Source of the DNA: Theobroma cacao
Taxonomy: Eukaryota; Streptophyta; Magnoliopsida; Malvales; Malvaceae
DNA length: 64,000 nucleotides
Direction of reading: 5' to 3'
Assembly: GCF_000208745.1 (NCBI RefSeq)
Contig: NC_030856.1
Coordinates: forward strand, 12,040,719-12,104,718
Shown: positions 1 through 10,711 of the stretch, piece by piece
How the letters are laid out: each line of letters opens with the position of its first letter
How positions within the stretch are numbered: the stretch's first letter is position 1
Translations under genes and position numbers: made by a program
The notes under the pieces: model-generated
Told to the model about the DNA's origin: nothing
Database searches by the model: none
Seen by the model: the letters and a program-made list of their open reading frames with translations, nothing else

Positions 1-470
1 AGTATGTATAAATTTATTTAGCTTTTACGCTATAAAAATTATTCACGTATAACTCTATAAATATTGTTTTATAAGAAAATAGAATATTTTACTTAATATT
101 TCTTTTATTTTCTTATTATATTCAAATAACCATAATTTCGTTTTAAATGGAGATTTTAGACTTTTAAACTCATTTTGAATATGAATTATGTGTTTTGTAC
201 TTGTATATTACGTTTTAGCCAGTTTCGAAATTTTTGAAAAAAATGATCAAAATACCCTTGTGAGATGAAAAATTAATATTTTATTTGTTTAAAGTTGGAA
301 ACAGCTTAAAATCTTTTAGAACACGATATTTGACAATGGTTGCTCACAAGGGAACAGAGAAACTGATAGTAAAGCCTTACGGGGTTTCGGATTGACATTC
401 CGGGCAATGAGTGTCTATCGGGACACCGCGGCGGTTATCACGGGCTCGAGGGGAGTACCGGGTCGTGACA
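1..470 (+). repeat. 3' end of a long gypsy LTR (fragment)
   Basis: This stretch aligns by eye with the last ~440 bases of the complete LTR at 27348-30364. Shared landmarks are the 'ctataaatattgttttata' block, 'gatcaaaatacccttgtg', the 'ccttacggggtttcgg' block, and the terminal 'gagtaccgggtcgtgaca', which ends in the canonical CA at 470. The left part lies outside the window, so I cannot say whether it is a solo LTR or part of a larger element. Confidence 0.75.
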
Positions 471-760
471 GCTTATGAATTTCTTAAAAGCTTTGGCTCG
501 TGTCAAAATCATTCTCATACCCAGTTATCAGGGATACCTTGATCGAGGGCTATCCCAACCGAGTCCGCCAAGGTTGTAAAAAAGTTATGTATGCATAAAT
601 CATGTTTTTGTTTTGAAAACATAGCCGTTCCTTGGCGTTAGCTAAGTTCACCCTCACGTGGTGGTTTGGAGTGAAATGAACTCTAAAAGTATTAACCTCA
701 GGAGTTATCCACCCGCGCCTCTCATACTGAGGTAAGATATAACGGGGTTTACCGTGCGAG
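471..760 (-). repeat. Opposite-orientation fragment of the same gypsy LTR family
   Basis: Immediately after the LTR end at 470 the sequence switches to the reverse-complement sense of an internal part of the same LTR family. It matches about 13750-14015, which is a minus-strand copy. Shared words are 'accgagtccgccaaggttg', 'ccgttccttggcgttagct', 'cacgtggtggtt' and 'ctctcatactgaggtaagata'. The result is a tail-to-middle inverted arrangement. Confidence 0.7.
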
Positions 761-1113
761 TGATTAAGTAATAAATTATTTTAAATGAAAAGTTTAAATT
801 GTGAATTAAATAATTGTTAATTACCTATTAATTGTCAATTAATTTGTTATATCTAGATAATTATATTTGTATGAACAGTTATTTAATTGTTTCTAATTAG
901 AGACTCATCTAGTTCATAGAAACATAGAAACAATTGCTAAACAATCTCTCATCCTTTGAGTATTTCTTAAATTGTTTTTATAATGTTTTTTTAACAAAAA
1001 ACTTTACAAGAATTTGATAATCTTGCCATGCATAAATGAGTGCTTAGAAGACTGATTTCATCAGTATAAAATTCAATCAATCACTAAGTTTCATTATATG
1101 CTCAAGACTTATC
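761..1113. other. AT-rich intergenic sequence, nothing recognised
   Basis: The sequence is AT-rich without a reading frame or repeat that I can identify. It separates the gypsy fragments from the solo copia LTR. Confidence 0.5.
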
Positions 1114-2300
1114 TGTTGGCTCTATTAGTTTTTGATGATAATAAAACATTCCCATTCATTTGTGTCTAATATCTCTACTTGAGTGTGCAGGGCAAAAATT
1201 TTGTGCCAAGAATTAATTAATCATTCCGAGGCACATATCAACTATCATATGAATAAGGAGTCAAAATTGATCAACAAAATAGAAGCTCCTTAGTTGAATA
1301 ATGAAGATTATCAGTCGGCTAAAATTCAAATAAGAAGTTGGCGGGCTTATGAGAAATGAAAGACAGAAACAACTTAGTCGACCAAGAAATAAGTTAGTCG
1401 ACCAAAAGCCTACTACCAGAAATCTAGACTTCAAGATAGAATCAACTTAATCAACTGAGAAAGAAGTTAGTCGACTAAGTGCTCACTACCAGAATTTGAG
1501 ACCAAAAGACAAAACCGACTTAATTGACTAAGAAGGAAGTTAGTCGACTAAGAGCTCTCTGTCTGCATTTTAAATATGGCCACTAGAAGACAGATTAACG
1601 GCTAGAACCAACTCTTAATTGTTTCCAACGGTCAGAATCTGTTAAAAAGCCATCAGAGTTGTTTCTCCAAATATAAAAGAGACTTCCAACAGTTAAAAAA
1701 AGGAACAAGAGGAGATTGAAGGCTTCCAAGTCCAAAAAGAGCTCAAAAACTAGCAAATACTCTCTGCACTCTTACTGCACTCAACTCCTATCTTCGTAAT
1801 TGTGATCTGCACTTCACTTTGTACCACTTAGATCAAGCTTATGATCATAACTACACTCTTATCACTTCTCTCCTCGTAAAGTTAGAGTGTGCAAGACACT
1901 CTAAGGGAATTTATTCAAGCTAGGATTGTTTGATTAAGTGTAAAGGTTCTAACTTAGCCTAGAAAAGTTAGTTTGGGTTTTGGTTGATCCCGGTAAAAAC
2001 CATTGTGAAAGGTTTTGGCTGAACCTAGTAAAAGCTATTGTAAAGCTTGGTGAAAGTTTGTGAATTTCACCGATTTTAGTGAGTGATTTCAAAAATCCTT
2101 GGTTAAACAAGCAAGGTAGTGGATGTAAGTTTTGGACCGAACCACTCTAAATTTTGCTATGTTGTCTACTCTGTTTTTGTTCTTATTTTCATTCCTTCTT
2201 TTATTTTGTATTTGTTCCCACTTAAAGCCAATTTTTGAAAGAGCTAAATTGTGTTATTCACTCCCCCCCCCCCTTCTAGCACATTTACTTGGGACGAACA
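1114..2300 (+). mobile_element. Solo Ty1/copia LTR (~1.19 kb)
   Basis: The LTR begins 'tgttggctctattagt' at 1114 and ends 'gggacgaaca' at 2300. It matches the LTR of the copia element at 36995-38194 in the opposite orientation. Shared features include repeats of the motif 'agtcgactaag', the GA-rich promoter-downstream region, and the 'ggaccgaaccactctaaatt' block. Flanking pentamers are ttatc (1109-1113) and ttatt (2301-2305), a near-perfect target-site duplication. No internal coding region follows, so this looks like a solo LTR left by recombination. A C-run lies near its end at about 2263-2273. Confidence 0.8.
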
Positions 2301-2352
2301 TTATTATTTGTAACGTTTTTGCACACTAACAATGGGACCGATGAAATTTTTT

Positions 2353-2607
2353 GAGAGAGCAACTACAAGCCAAAAAACTATAAATCCAAGGCAAATTTAC
2401 TTGTTTGAATAAAATGTCTTTGTAAGTAGTTAGGCAGCCCTATAAATGTGGAAAATTCATACCGAGGATTAAAACTAAACTTAATTATTCATCTAACATG
2501 CACATAATGGTTTTGGGTTTTTCCTCTTCTTTTTTTTTTTTTTTTGTAGCTTTTTTTGTAAGTAATATTTGATTCTATGAAATTAGCAAAAGCAATGCAG
2601 TACAAAG
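2353..2607 (+). repeat. Left terminal inverted repeat
   Basis: This is the left arm of the transposon at 2353-3398. It starts 'gagagagcaactac' and pairs with the right arm, which reads 'gggagagcataagtac' on the minus strand. Confidence 0.75.
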
Positions 2608-3147
2608 CATAACAAAATTAACGAGTAAAAGAAAGTAGAAGGAAGCCAAACAAGCGAACTCGCCATTAGCAAACCACCCAAGGGGCACCTAAACTCACCC
2701 ATTTAGCTAGTCACCCAAGACACCAGCCCCTAGCCATATCAAGTACCTACAAAAATTGAACTCCAACAGACTTTGCACAAATAACCTAAATTTCAGTCCT
2801 CAGCCCGTCTGCTCATCTCAACAACTCTTTCCAAAATTTCTTTTGTTATAGCTGATCAAAGGAAATTGACGATTAGAACAAGCTGAGATATAATGTGATT
2901 CTCTAAAGCAACGACCAAGATTAAGGAGGGAAACAAAAATGATTAGTCAATTTCAAAAGAAGCACCTCATGGTAGTATTGTGCATAAGTATAAATTGCAA
3001 CCACATATCGCTAAATCGTCATTTGTTTTGAGAAATCAAAATTTCTTCCCCATCAAGATTAGTTTGAAAAGCAACTACTCCATTCCTGGTACTCTAGGAA
3101 GCTTGCTTTTCTTGTGGCTTCTGAATCTTCAAAACCTTCTTCACCAT

Positions 3148-3398
3148 CTTTGTACTGTATTGCTTTTGCTAATTTCATAGAATCAATATTACTTATAAAA
3201 GAACTATAAAAAAAAAAAAAGAAAAGAAAAACCCAAAACCATTATGTGTATGTTAGATGAATAATTAAATTTAGTTTTAATCCTTGGTATGAATTCTCCG
3301 CAATTATAGGGCTGCCCAACTGCCCACAAGGACATCTCAGTCAAACAAGTAAATTTGCCTTGGATTTATAGTTTTTTGCCTTGTACTTATGCTCTCCC
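3148..3398 (-). repeat. Right terminal inverted repeat
   Basis: This is the right arm of the transposon at 2353-3398 and is reverse complementary to the left arm with scattered mismatches. It includes an A-run at the place where the left arm has a T-run. Confidence 0.75.
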
Positions 3399-4702
3399 AA
3401 TTTTTAAAGACAATGAGTATTGGTACAAGCCTTGAAAACATTTCATAAATTTTTGTATTTTTCAATCTTGTATTGTGAGGTGTAGTTCAAACAAGGAATG
3501 CCCCCAAACAAGGACGATTACAGTATAATTTAATAATAAATTAATAAAATGAATTTGTAATTAATAAATATTATAGATGGAAAATGAAAATATTGAAATT
3601 ACCTTTGTTCATCTTATATAGCCATGTTTTTACCAGAGTGTTACCATCTTCACATCAACCTAGCTAAGCCTAAAAAAAATCTACCCAAAATAATTCATGT
3701 AGAAGCTTTTCAGTTTTGGAGTCTCTTTAAGCATATTAACACTTCAAGCTTGCATGACCTTGCTTTAATCTTTGCCTTTTGTGGGAGAAACAGAGAGTAG
3801 TTGAAATGTAGAAGTCCATTCCTGTAAACCGATACAATCAACAATATTTGACATCACATTCCCTATATTTGAATATCCAGCTATCTTAATTCATTTTACA
3901 TCCCCTTATACAGAAGCTTGATTTTTGTTGCTTTATTAGCCTGTTTGCTTGTAGAAAAGTTGCGTGAATAGGGGTTTCCCCGTTATTCCTCCATGACCTG
4001 TTCTTCATTAAAATGGAAAAGAATAGCATAGGTCTAACTCTGAAAGGACCGCTTGATGTCAACCCTGAAATTTGCTTTACCAGAAAGCATAGCGGTTGAG
4101 ACTTGAGAATGCCACTTGTGGATAATGCCAATTCATGCTTTAGATTTTTAACCTCTCATTTTATAACCCTTAAACTAATCATGGAAACTATACCTATATC
4201 TGGTATAATTTACCAGATGTTAATCCAGTCTGATATAGCTCTTTGTCAAATATCAGAATTCCGAAGTTATTCTATTTTTTTTCTTTTTTCTTTTTTTCAT
4301 TCTGAAAAGTTTGCCTTGATTAGACTCTTTTTACTGATGGTAGGTAACTGGCAGTGTTATGCCTAGGTGCAACCGTAAAGAAAGGGTGATTGGGGGCTAA
4401 TGATACTAAATCAAATGTTGTAGGATGTCTTCAGTGGTTCCAAGCATGTAGCATGAAAGCATAGAAATAGCTCAAAGTCACGTCCATTATGGGAAATAGA
4501 AGAAGATGTAGGGTAAGAATATTTTTTAGAGATAAAGCTTTGTCTTGCAAAGGAAGGTGCTCAGAGATATTGATTATCTTTGACAGCACTCTAAAAGTTG
4601 TTCTAACAACTGAGTCTGGGTCATAGTGCAGTCTCTATTCAAGCTGTGTTATAGTTTTTTTTATTTCTTTTTTCTCATTTTAAACTGAGATAAAGAAAAA
4701 TC
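3399..4702. other. Laccase 5' flank, no gene seen
   Basis: I see no conserved coding frame here. Short open stretches on both strands have no recognisable protein content. The last ~150 bases hold the likely core promoter of the laccase, described separately. Confidence 0.5.
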
Positions 4703-4718
4703 ACCTAATCAACCAAAC
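4703..4718 (+). promoter_or_regulatory. Two secondary-wall MYB-type (SMRE-like) motifs
   Basis: ACCTAAT at 4703-4709 and ACCAAAC at 4712-4718 both fit the published secondary-wall MYB-responsive consensus ACC(A/T)A(A/C)(T/C). They lie only 16 bp upstream of the TATA box and ~130-145 bp upstream of the laccase ATG. Lignin laccases are known targets of the MYB46/MYB58 class. Short motifs occur by chance, so the inference rests on pairing and position. Confidence 0.5.
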
Positions 4719-4733
4719 ACCCTTTTCCCATAC

Positions 4734-4741
4734 TATATATA
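4734..4741 (+). promoter_or_regulatory. Probable TATA box of the laccase gene
   Basis: TATATATA lies 107 bp upstream of the ATG at 4848 and just downstream of the two MYB-type motifs. The spacing predicts a transcription start near 4765-4775 and a 5' UTR of about 75-80 bases. Confidence 0.6.
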
Positions 4742-4847
4742 TACTTCTTTGTATGCTTCTATGAATACGTACTCGAGTAGTTCAAAGTTCACCCAATAGG
4801 CTCTCTTAAGCCCCCTGGAAAAGGAAAAAGAAGAGACATCAGGAAAA

Positions 4848-7131
4848 ATGGGCGCTTCTCTTCTTTCATCACCAGCATTTCTGGTTTTCTTCTCATTTTT
4901 CACTTTGGGTCTACTTCCTGGTCCTGTACTTGGGATCACCAGGCACTACAAGTTTGATGTATGTGTTTGGCATAATAGTCAAGCTAGCATTGTTGCACAA
5001 GAAACTTCTTTTCCACAAACCAAATCTTTTGTATAAGTAATTCTAATTAGTGTGTTTACCCTTCTGTTTTGTAGATCAAGTTGCATAATGTGACACGCCT
5101 GTGCAATACGAAGAGCATTGTCTCGGTGAACGGACAATTTCCAGGGCCTCGCATTGTAGCGAGGGAGGGTGACCAGCTTCTGATAAAAGTGGTCAACCAC
5201 GTGTCAAACAATATTTCCATCCACTGGTATTGAACTTTCCTTTGGAAAATGACATTTTTGCAGCTATTACAAGTTAAACAAATGATCCCATTTGCTTAAA
5301 ATTAATGAGGGAAAGTCTAAATTGCAAGTTGTGATGGTGTCTTTGAAATAGGCATGGCATTCGACAGCTTCGAAGTGGGTGGGCAGATGGGCCAGCATAT
5401 GTGACTCAGTGTCCCGTGCAAACGGGCCAGAGCTACGTGTACAACTTCACCATTGTAGGCCAAAGAGGGACTCTCTTTTGGCACGCCCATATATCATGGC
5501 TAAGAGCAACTGTCTATGGTCCCCTGGTCATCCTTCCCAAACGTGGTGTTCCTTATCCATTTCCTAAGCCATACAAGGAAGTTCCAATTATCTTTGGTAA
5601 AGAATTTTCAGAGCTGATTCAAACCTATTCGCCTCTCTACAAGATCTAATTATTTTGCTAATACAAATTAAACTATTATGAAACATTGCAGGAGAGTGGT
5701 TCAATGCAGATCCTGAGGCAGTTATTAGTCAAGCCCTGCAGACAGGTGGAGGTCCAAATGTCTCTGATGCTTATACCATCAATGGTCTCCCAGGACCACT
5801 TTATAACTGCTCTGCCAAAGGTATAAAATAGCTAAAAACATTGTATATTGAACTACATGTGCATAATGGAGCTATTTGATTCAACTTGGAAGTAAATAAT
5901 TTTTAACAGATACATTCAAGCTGAACGTGAAGCCTGGCAAGACTTACCTTCTGCGTCTAATCAACGCTGCACTCAACGATGAGCTCTTCTTCAGCATAGC
6001 AAACCACACACTCACTGTTGTAGACGTTGATGCTATTTATGTTAAACCTTTTGAGACTGAAACACTTCTCATCACCCCTGGTCAAACCACAAATGTGCTT
6101 CTAAAGACCAAACCCAGCTATCCAAGTGCCACATTCTTCATGACTGCTCGACCATATGTGACAGGCCAAGGAACATTTGACAATTCAACTGTTGCTGGCA
6201 TTTTAGAATACGAGTCACCATCCAATAGCTTTCATTCAAGCATTAAAATGCTCCCTCTGTTTAAACCAATTCTACCAGCTTTAAATGACACTTCATTTGC
6301 TACAAATTTCGCGAGTAAACTCCGCAGCCTGGCCAGTGCGCAATATCCTGCCAACGTGCCCCGAAAGGTCGATAAGCATTTTTTCTTCACAGTAGGTCTT
6401 GGAACAAGCGCATGCCAGCAGAACCAAACCTGCCAAGGTCCTAATGGAACCAAGTTCGCAGCTTCAGTCAATAATGTATCATTCACAATGCCAACTACAG
6501 CACTACTCCAAGCTCATTTCTTCGGCCAATCGAATGGAGTTTATACCCCTGATTTTCCTATCAATCCAATAATTCCGTTTAACTATACAGGCACCCCAGC
6601 TAACAACACTATGGTAAGCAATGGAACGAAGGTGGTAGTACTTCCTTTTAACACTAGCGTGGAGCTGATAATGCAGGACACAAGCATTCTTGGAGCTGAA
6701 AGCCACCCTCTTCACCTGCATGGCTTCAACTTCTTCGTTGTTGGCCAAGGTTTTGGCAACTTTGATCCGAATAAGGACCCTGCAAACTTCAACCTTGTTG
6801 ACCCTATCGAAAGGAACACCGTCGGTGTGCCATCAGGAGGTTGGGTGGCAATTCGTTTTCTTGCAGACAATCCAGGTAAGTAAAATGGAGAAAATAACTA
6901 AGATGCATTATTACAGAAAAGAAAAATGACTTGTATAATCCTGTATTTTGCTTACTTGCTTGAGTTGATGATCATGATAACAAGAACCGCATGCTTGCAG
7001 GGGTATGGTTCATGCATTGCCACCTCGAAGTGCACACCAGCTGGGGTTTGAAGATGGCTTGGATCGTCTTAGATGGAAAACTTCCCAATCAGAAGCTGCT
7101 GCCTCCACCAGCAGATCTTCCTAAATGTTAA
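4848..7131 (+). CDS. LAC17: Laccase, LAC17-like (multicopper oxidase)
   Basis: The gene encodes a secreted laccase (benzenediol:oxygen oxidoreductase) that oxidises monolignols in the cell wall. Exons, placed by GT/AG and exact phase agreement, are 4848-4958, 5075-5226, 5352-5596, 5692-5820, 5910-6875 and 7001-7131. They sum to 1734 nt and 577 residues, the usual length for this group. Residues ~1-29 are a hydrophobic signal peptide ending before ITRHY. All four copper motifs are intact: HWHG (H87, H89), HAH (H132, H134), HPLHLHG (478-484) and HCHLEVH (540-546), with axial Leu551 as in plant laccases. Many N-x-S/T sites suit a glycoprotein. The C-terminus DLPKC is typical. Whole-length resemblance to Arabidopsis LAC17 is strong, but orthology is inferred from memory of that family. 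No frameshift or early stop is seen. Confidence 0.95.
5959..5979 (+). promoter_or_regulatory. miR397 target site in laccase exon 5
   Basis: The block TCAACGCTGCACTCAA (5961-5976) is perfectly complementary to nucleotides 4-19 of plant miR397. Within the 21-nt site only the first base (5959) and 5977 mismatch. It codes for part of LINAALNDE, a conserved laccase segment. Slicing would be expected between 5969 and 5970. miR397 control of laccases is established; action here is inferred. Confidence 0.85.
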
Positions 7132-8165
7132 CAATATAATTAACTTCTTGGTCTCTGACCAAAAAACTGCCCTGAAGCTATTTCCCCCCCCCCCCCCCCC
7201 CCCCATTTTTTTTTTTTTTTTGCCGTCCTGTGTATTTCGACCATTTTGATTTATTTACCCTTTTTTTGGAGAGAAGTAATGAGGAATTTGTTTTGTAACA
7301 TCAATATTTCAAAATGTCAATACAAAGAGGTCTCAATAATATTTTTGACATATATCCTTTTGTTCAATAAATCTAGCCATTAAAGCTTATCTGTACCATG
7401 CAACTCCATGTTATATTTATTTCATCTTAAATTTTTCATTAAGAATCACCATTGCCCCGTAAAATTCATGTCCCTGATCTGTTCCTGGCTAACAGTTTGT
7501 GAACTATTTCAACGGCCAATCTTATCTAACAATGGTTGGAGGGGGGCAAATTTTGGCTTACCTTCATTAGTGATGGTGGGCAAGATCTGGGCCCAGATGA
7601 TGGGCATTTTGAAGCTTGCAATGAGCTAAAGAATCAAGAAAAGCTTGGGGTTATCTTTGTATGGAGTGCTGATGACTCAAAAAAGCTTGGGTTTTAGACA
7701 CGAGAAGAATCTCAGAATTTGTTAGCATTTGATTCATTGGATCCTATTGTGGACTTGAATGAATATCAGCTGGTTTGCTTTACCTTTTATCACATATGAG
7801 GCTTTGGGCCCATTCATAAATACTTGTATTTGGGTTCTTTTCAGTAAAAGTGAAAAGGTTTCAAGAAATGAAAAGAATTCTTTCTTCCTTGAAAAGTGGG
7901 ATCTGCCTATTACAATTCTAGCTGATTCTCACCAAAATCATCAAGGAAAAACAGAAAGGTGCAAAGGGATTATCTTTATATCAATAGATCAAATGTCTTT
8001 ATAAATGTGCGACGGCTGCCTTTATAGTTCAGAAACGGTCATAACTGCAATTAAGGGAGCAATAAAACTCCAAACTATAAAAAAATTGCATCAAATTCTA
8101 ATTGGAGCAGAAGAGCAAACGTAAGTTGCCATATTGGGAAAGGATTGCAGGTCAAATTCGAAGCC
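7132..8165. other. Laccase 3' flank with long C and T runs; no gene recognised
   Basis: Just after the stop codon there is a run of about 21 C (7184-7204) followed by a T run (7206-7221), probably within the 3' UTR. Beyond it (7400-8100) short open stretches show no recognisable protein. Confidence 0.5.
7184..7221 (+). repeat. Poly-C followed by poly-T tract
   Basis: About 21 consecutive C then, after one A, about 16 T, starting ~50 bp after the laccase stop codon. The run lengths are likely to vary and to be error-prone in sequencing. Confidence 0.9.
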
Positions 8166-8590
8166 ATGAGGACTCCTAGGCCAACCATTTGCATACTAAT
8201 TTTATCACTGTTTGCATCATGGGAATGCAGCACTGCCACCACTCTGTTTGTAAGCAATCAGGCCAAACCAGGCAAGCTCGCTTATATCACTGGTCATGTG
8301 AATTGAACACGATTTTCAGTCGGTATAGCTCCTGGAATTGAACTTCAATTGTTCTTCCTGATGGGAACATCAGTGTTACTAGTTGGCCACCGGTGTTCTG
8401 TGAAGGAACATACAACAACATATCACATGGTCATTTTCATGAACGACCCTACCATCTGTATGATTCCCACAAGGATTATGAGAAATGCAAGGGGAAGTGC
8501 TTCATAAGAGTTACAAACTTCACTTTTGATCGAAGGGATGAAGGAAAGAAGGAATGGGAGCAAATTTTCCCCATAATATGGCTCCCATGA
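8166..8590 (+). pseudogene. Possible small secreted-protein gene or pseudogene, unknown family
   Basis: The ATG at 8166 opens a frame with a signal-peptide-like start (MRTPRPTICILILSLFASW). After the codons for TLF, at 8246, there is a good splice donor (TTT/GTAAGC), and a polypyrimidine-AG acceptor follows near 8316. Downstream, in a different frame after a stop, lies an open stretch ending at 8590 that is rich in Cys, His and charged residues, with motifs such as KCKGKCFIRVTNFTF. I do not recognise a family. The frames do not join cleanly, so this may be a decayed gene. It could also be chance. Confidence 0.25.
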
Positions 8591-8720
8591 TTGATTTTAT
8601 TGTTCCCAATTTCATTTGAGAACCACAATCGAAGGAGATGCAAACATACAGCACCTCCCCTTTAGATGTTATTGATGAAATAACTTAATTATATGGATAG
8701 ATTTTTGTACAGAAAGAAAT

Positions 8721-8910
8721 TGTATTTCCTTGTGGCTGTTCCTAGCATTGCTTCCATCGCTTCCATCGCTATTAGTCTTCTTCAGACGATTCATGGCTCC
8801 ATGGCGTTCAGCTTTACCAAACTTAGGTGGTTGTTTCCATTTTTGCTTAGTCGGAGCAGTAGTCTATTGGTCAACCATAGTTGAATCACATAAAAATCTA
8901 AAATGCAAAA
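8721..8910 (+). repeat. Copy 1 of a ~190-bp direct repeat flanking the transposon block
   Basis: It matches 47618-47801 in the same orientation. Shared words are 'tgtatttccttg', 'gctgttcctagcattgcttcc', 'attagtcttct', 'ggttgtttcca' and 'cataaaaatct'. The other copy lies next to the 3' end of the URB1-like gene. Confidence 0.8.
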
Positions 8911-9143
8911 CATAGTCTTATTATCTAAATTCACAAAATAGTATTATCCACTTTAACAAAACATATCTCGTGCACATCAAAAACATATTGTTTCAAATTA
9001 AGTATTTTATGTTTGTATTTACAAAAATAGTCATACATACATACATTAGACAAAATCATACTCAAATTTCAAAATAAAAAATCATATTTTGCAAAATTAA
9101 CATTCTAACCCAATATAGGGAAATCATACATACATACATATAT

Positions 9144-9205
<62 letters not shown>

Positions 9206-10711
9206 CATGTTCAACCCGATTTATCAAATCACAAGGAAAAAATATTATATACCATCTACAAAATCCAAATGCACTTTGAGGTTAATTTTTAGGGAGTGAA
9301 AACACCGAAAAATATCAAGCCACTTATCTGATGCTAAAACCAAAAGCAAATGACCAAGTATCGAAATATTCCTAAAACCTATTAATTCATAATAATCAGA
9401 ATTAGAAACCAATACTACTAACTTATCAAAACAAACCATGACTTTTGTTGGTCGTTCCAAGGCATTTAAGGTATAACAACCTCTTTCACTAATCGAAACA
9501 AATTTTGAAATGTTTTTAAACATTTAGATTTATTTTTTTCATAAATTTTAAATACATAAAAATATTCCAACCTAGAAACTCATAGGTTAAAATAAAAATG
9601 AGTAACAAATATGAGGTTTGATGAAAATACTTCAAATACTAATTAAAACTTGATTTTTGAAAATTGTTAATAACTTTTTCGGAATGTTCTAATTCAAAAA
9701 TAATTTGTTAATAAATATTTTCATGAAAAAATTCATTAAAACTAAAATAACTCAAATTTCTGAAGTTTTTATGTCGAATTTTGGTCAAAAAATAATTTTC
9801 AAAATAATTAAAAACAAATTTTCATAAATTCTAAAATTTCAAACGTTCATTGCCATTTGTCCTACTTTAAGCATTTATAACTTATAACTAGATTGAAACC
9901 AGAAGTGTAATCAATACCAAATCGAAACTTACATATCATTCTTTAATAACAAAATTCATTTCAGAAACAAAGATTGTCGAAACATTACAAAATCATCAAT
10001 GAAATACTTAGATTTTTAGGTTTTCAGATTCAACGAGTGTACTTTGAACCTTCGATTCGCTTAACATAAAAAACCTCTAACCAAACCATTGAAACCAAAA
10101 TGAAGAATATATTTCATAATATAGAACCACCCAAAGAATCAACTCAAAACATTACCTGAATGTGGAGTTCTAGTGACCCAAAATTGTTTCATCAAAATTG
10201 TCAAAAATAGGTTTTTAGCCAACTTAAAAAAATTCAACTCCCTAACCACTCAACAAAATGAGGTGCTAGAAAAACCATCAGAAAGATCTTTTCAAGACCT
10301 TTCCATTGGTATCCATCATGCTATCAAAATGTCATTGGAATGATACCTTTGTGGGTAGAAATTGAAGAGATATAAAATAACCTAGGGCTTTGGCACCCAA
10401 ATCACCAAAAATAAAAAATTCTCATGATTTAAACCATAATCATACATTAATTAATACTTCCTTAAATATATTTCCTTTGACTCTACCTTTTGTTCTTCTT
10501 CTTTAGGGTTAACTTCTCCTAACTACTTTTTTTTCTTTATCTAATGATATAAAACAGACTTTAAAATATAAAACTACCCACTTTGCCCAAAAGTCTCTTC
10601 TTTTATTCTTTTTCACTAATAAACCTAGGGGTTATAATTGTAATTATAAAATATGAAACGATATATTATTTTATTTATTTAAATAAGTATAATATTTTTA
10701 AGGAGTATTAC
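8911..10711. other. AT-rich intergenic sequence with a (TA)n microsatellite
   Basis: No gene is seen. The stretch has a CATA/TA simple repeat near 9125-9203 and otherwise AT-rich, repeat-like DNA up to the outer edge of the Tat LTR. Confidence 0.5.
9157..9203. repeat. (TA)n microsatellite
   Basis: About 23 uninterrupted TA units, preceded by TACA/CATA repeats from about 9125. Confidence 0.95.

Larger units (their letters stand above)
2353..3398. mobile_element. Non-autonomous DNA transposon with ~250-bp TIRs
   Basis: The left arm (2353-2607) and right arm (3148-3398) are imperfect reverse complements over about 250 bases. Both contain 'aaaaaactataaatccaagg', 'caaatttacttgtttga', 'taattattcatctaacat' and 'gcaaaagcaat', and each has a homopolymer T/A tract at the same position. 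The ~540-bp centre has no transposase frame. Flanks are aatttttt before and aattttta after, a possible 8-bp target duplication that would point to hAT; the long arms would also suit a Mutator-like element. It lies about 1.45 kb upstream of the laccase start. Confidence 0.8.

Noticed and set aside
5379..5649. Two separate overlapping plus-strand open frames
   Set aside because: One is an out-of-frame shadow; the other is laccase exon 3 running on into the intron.
10707..10711. Target duplication for the Tat element
   Set aside because: The left flank is attac, but the outer end of the other LTR is missing, so no match can be tested.
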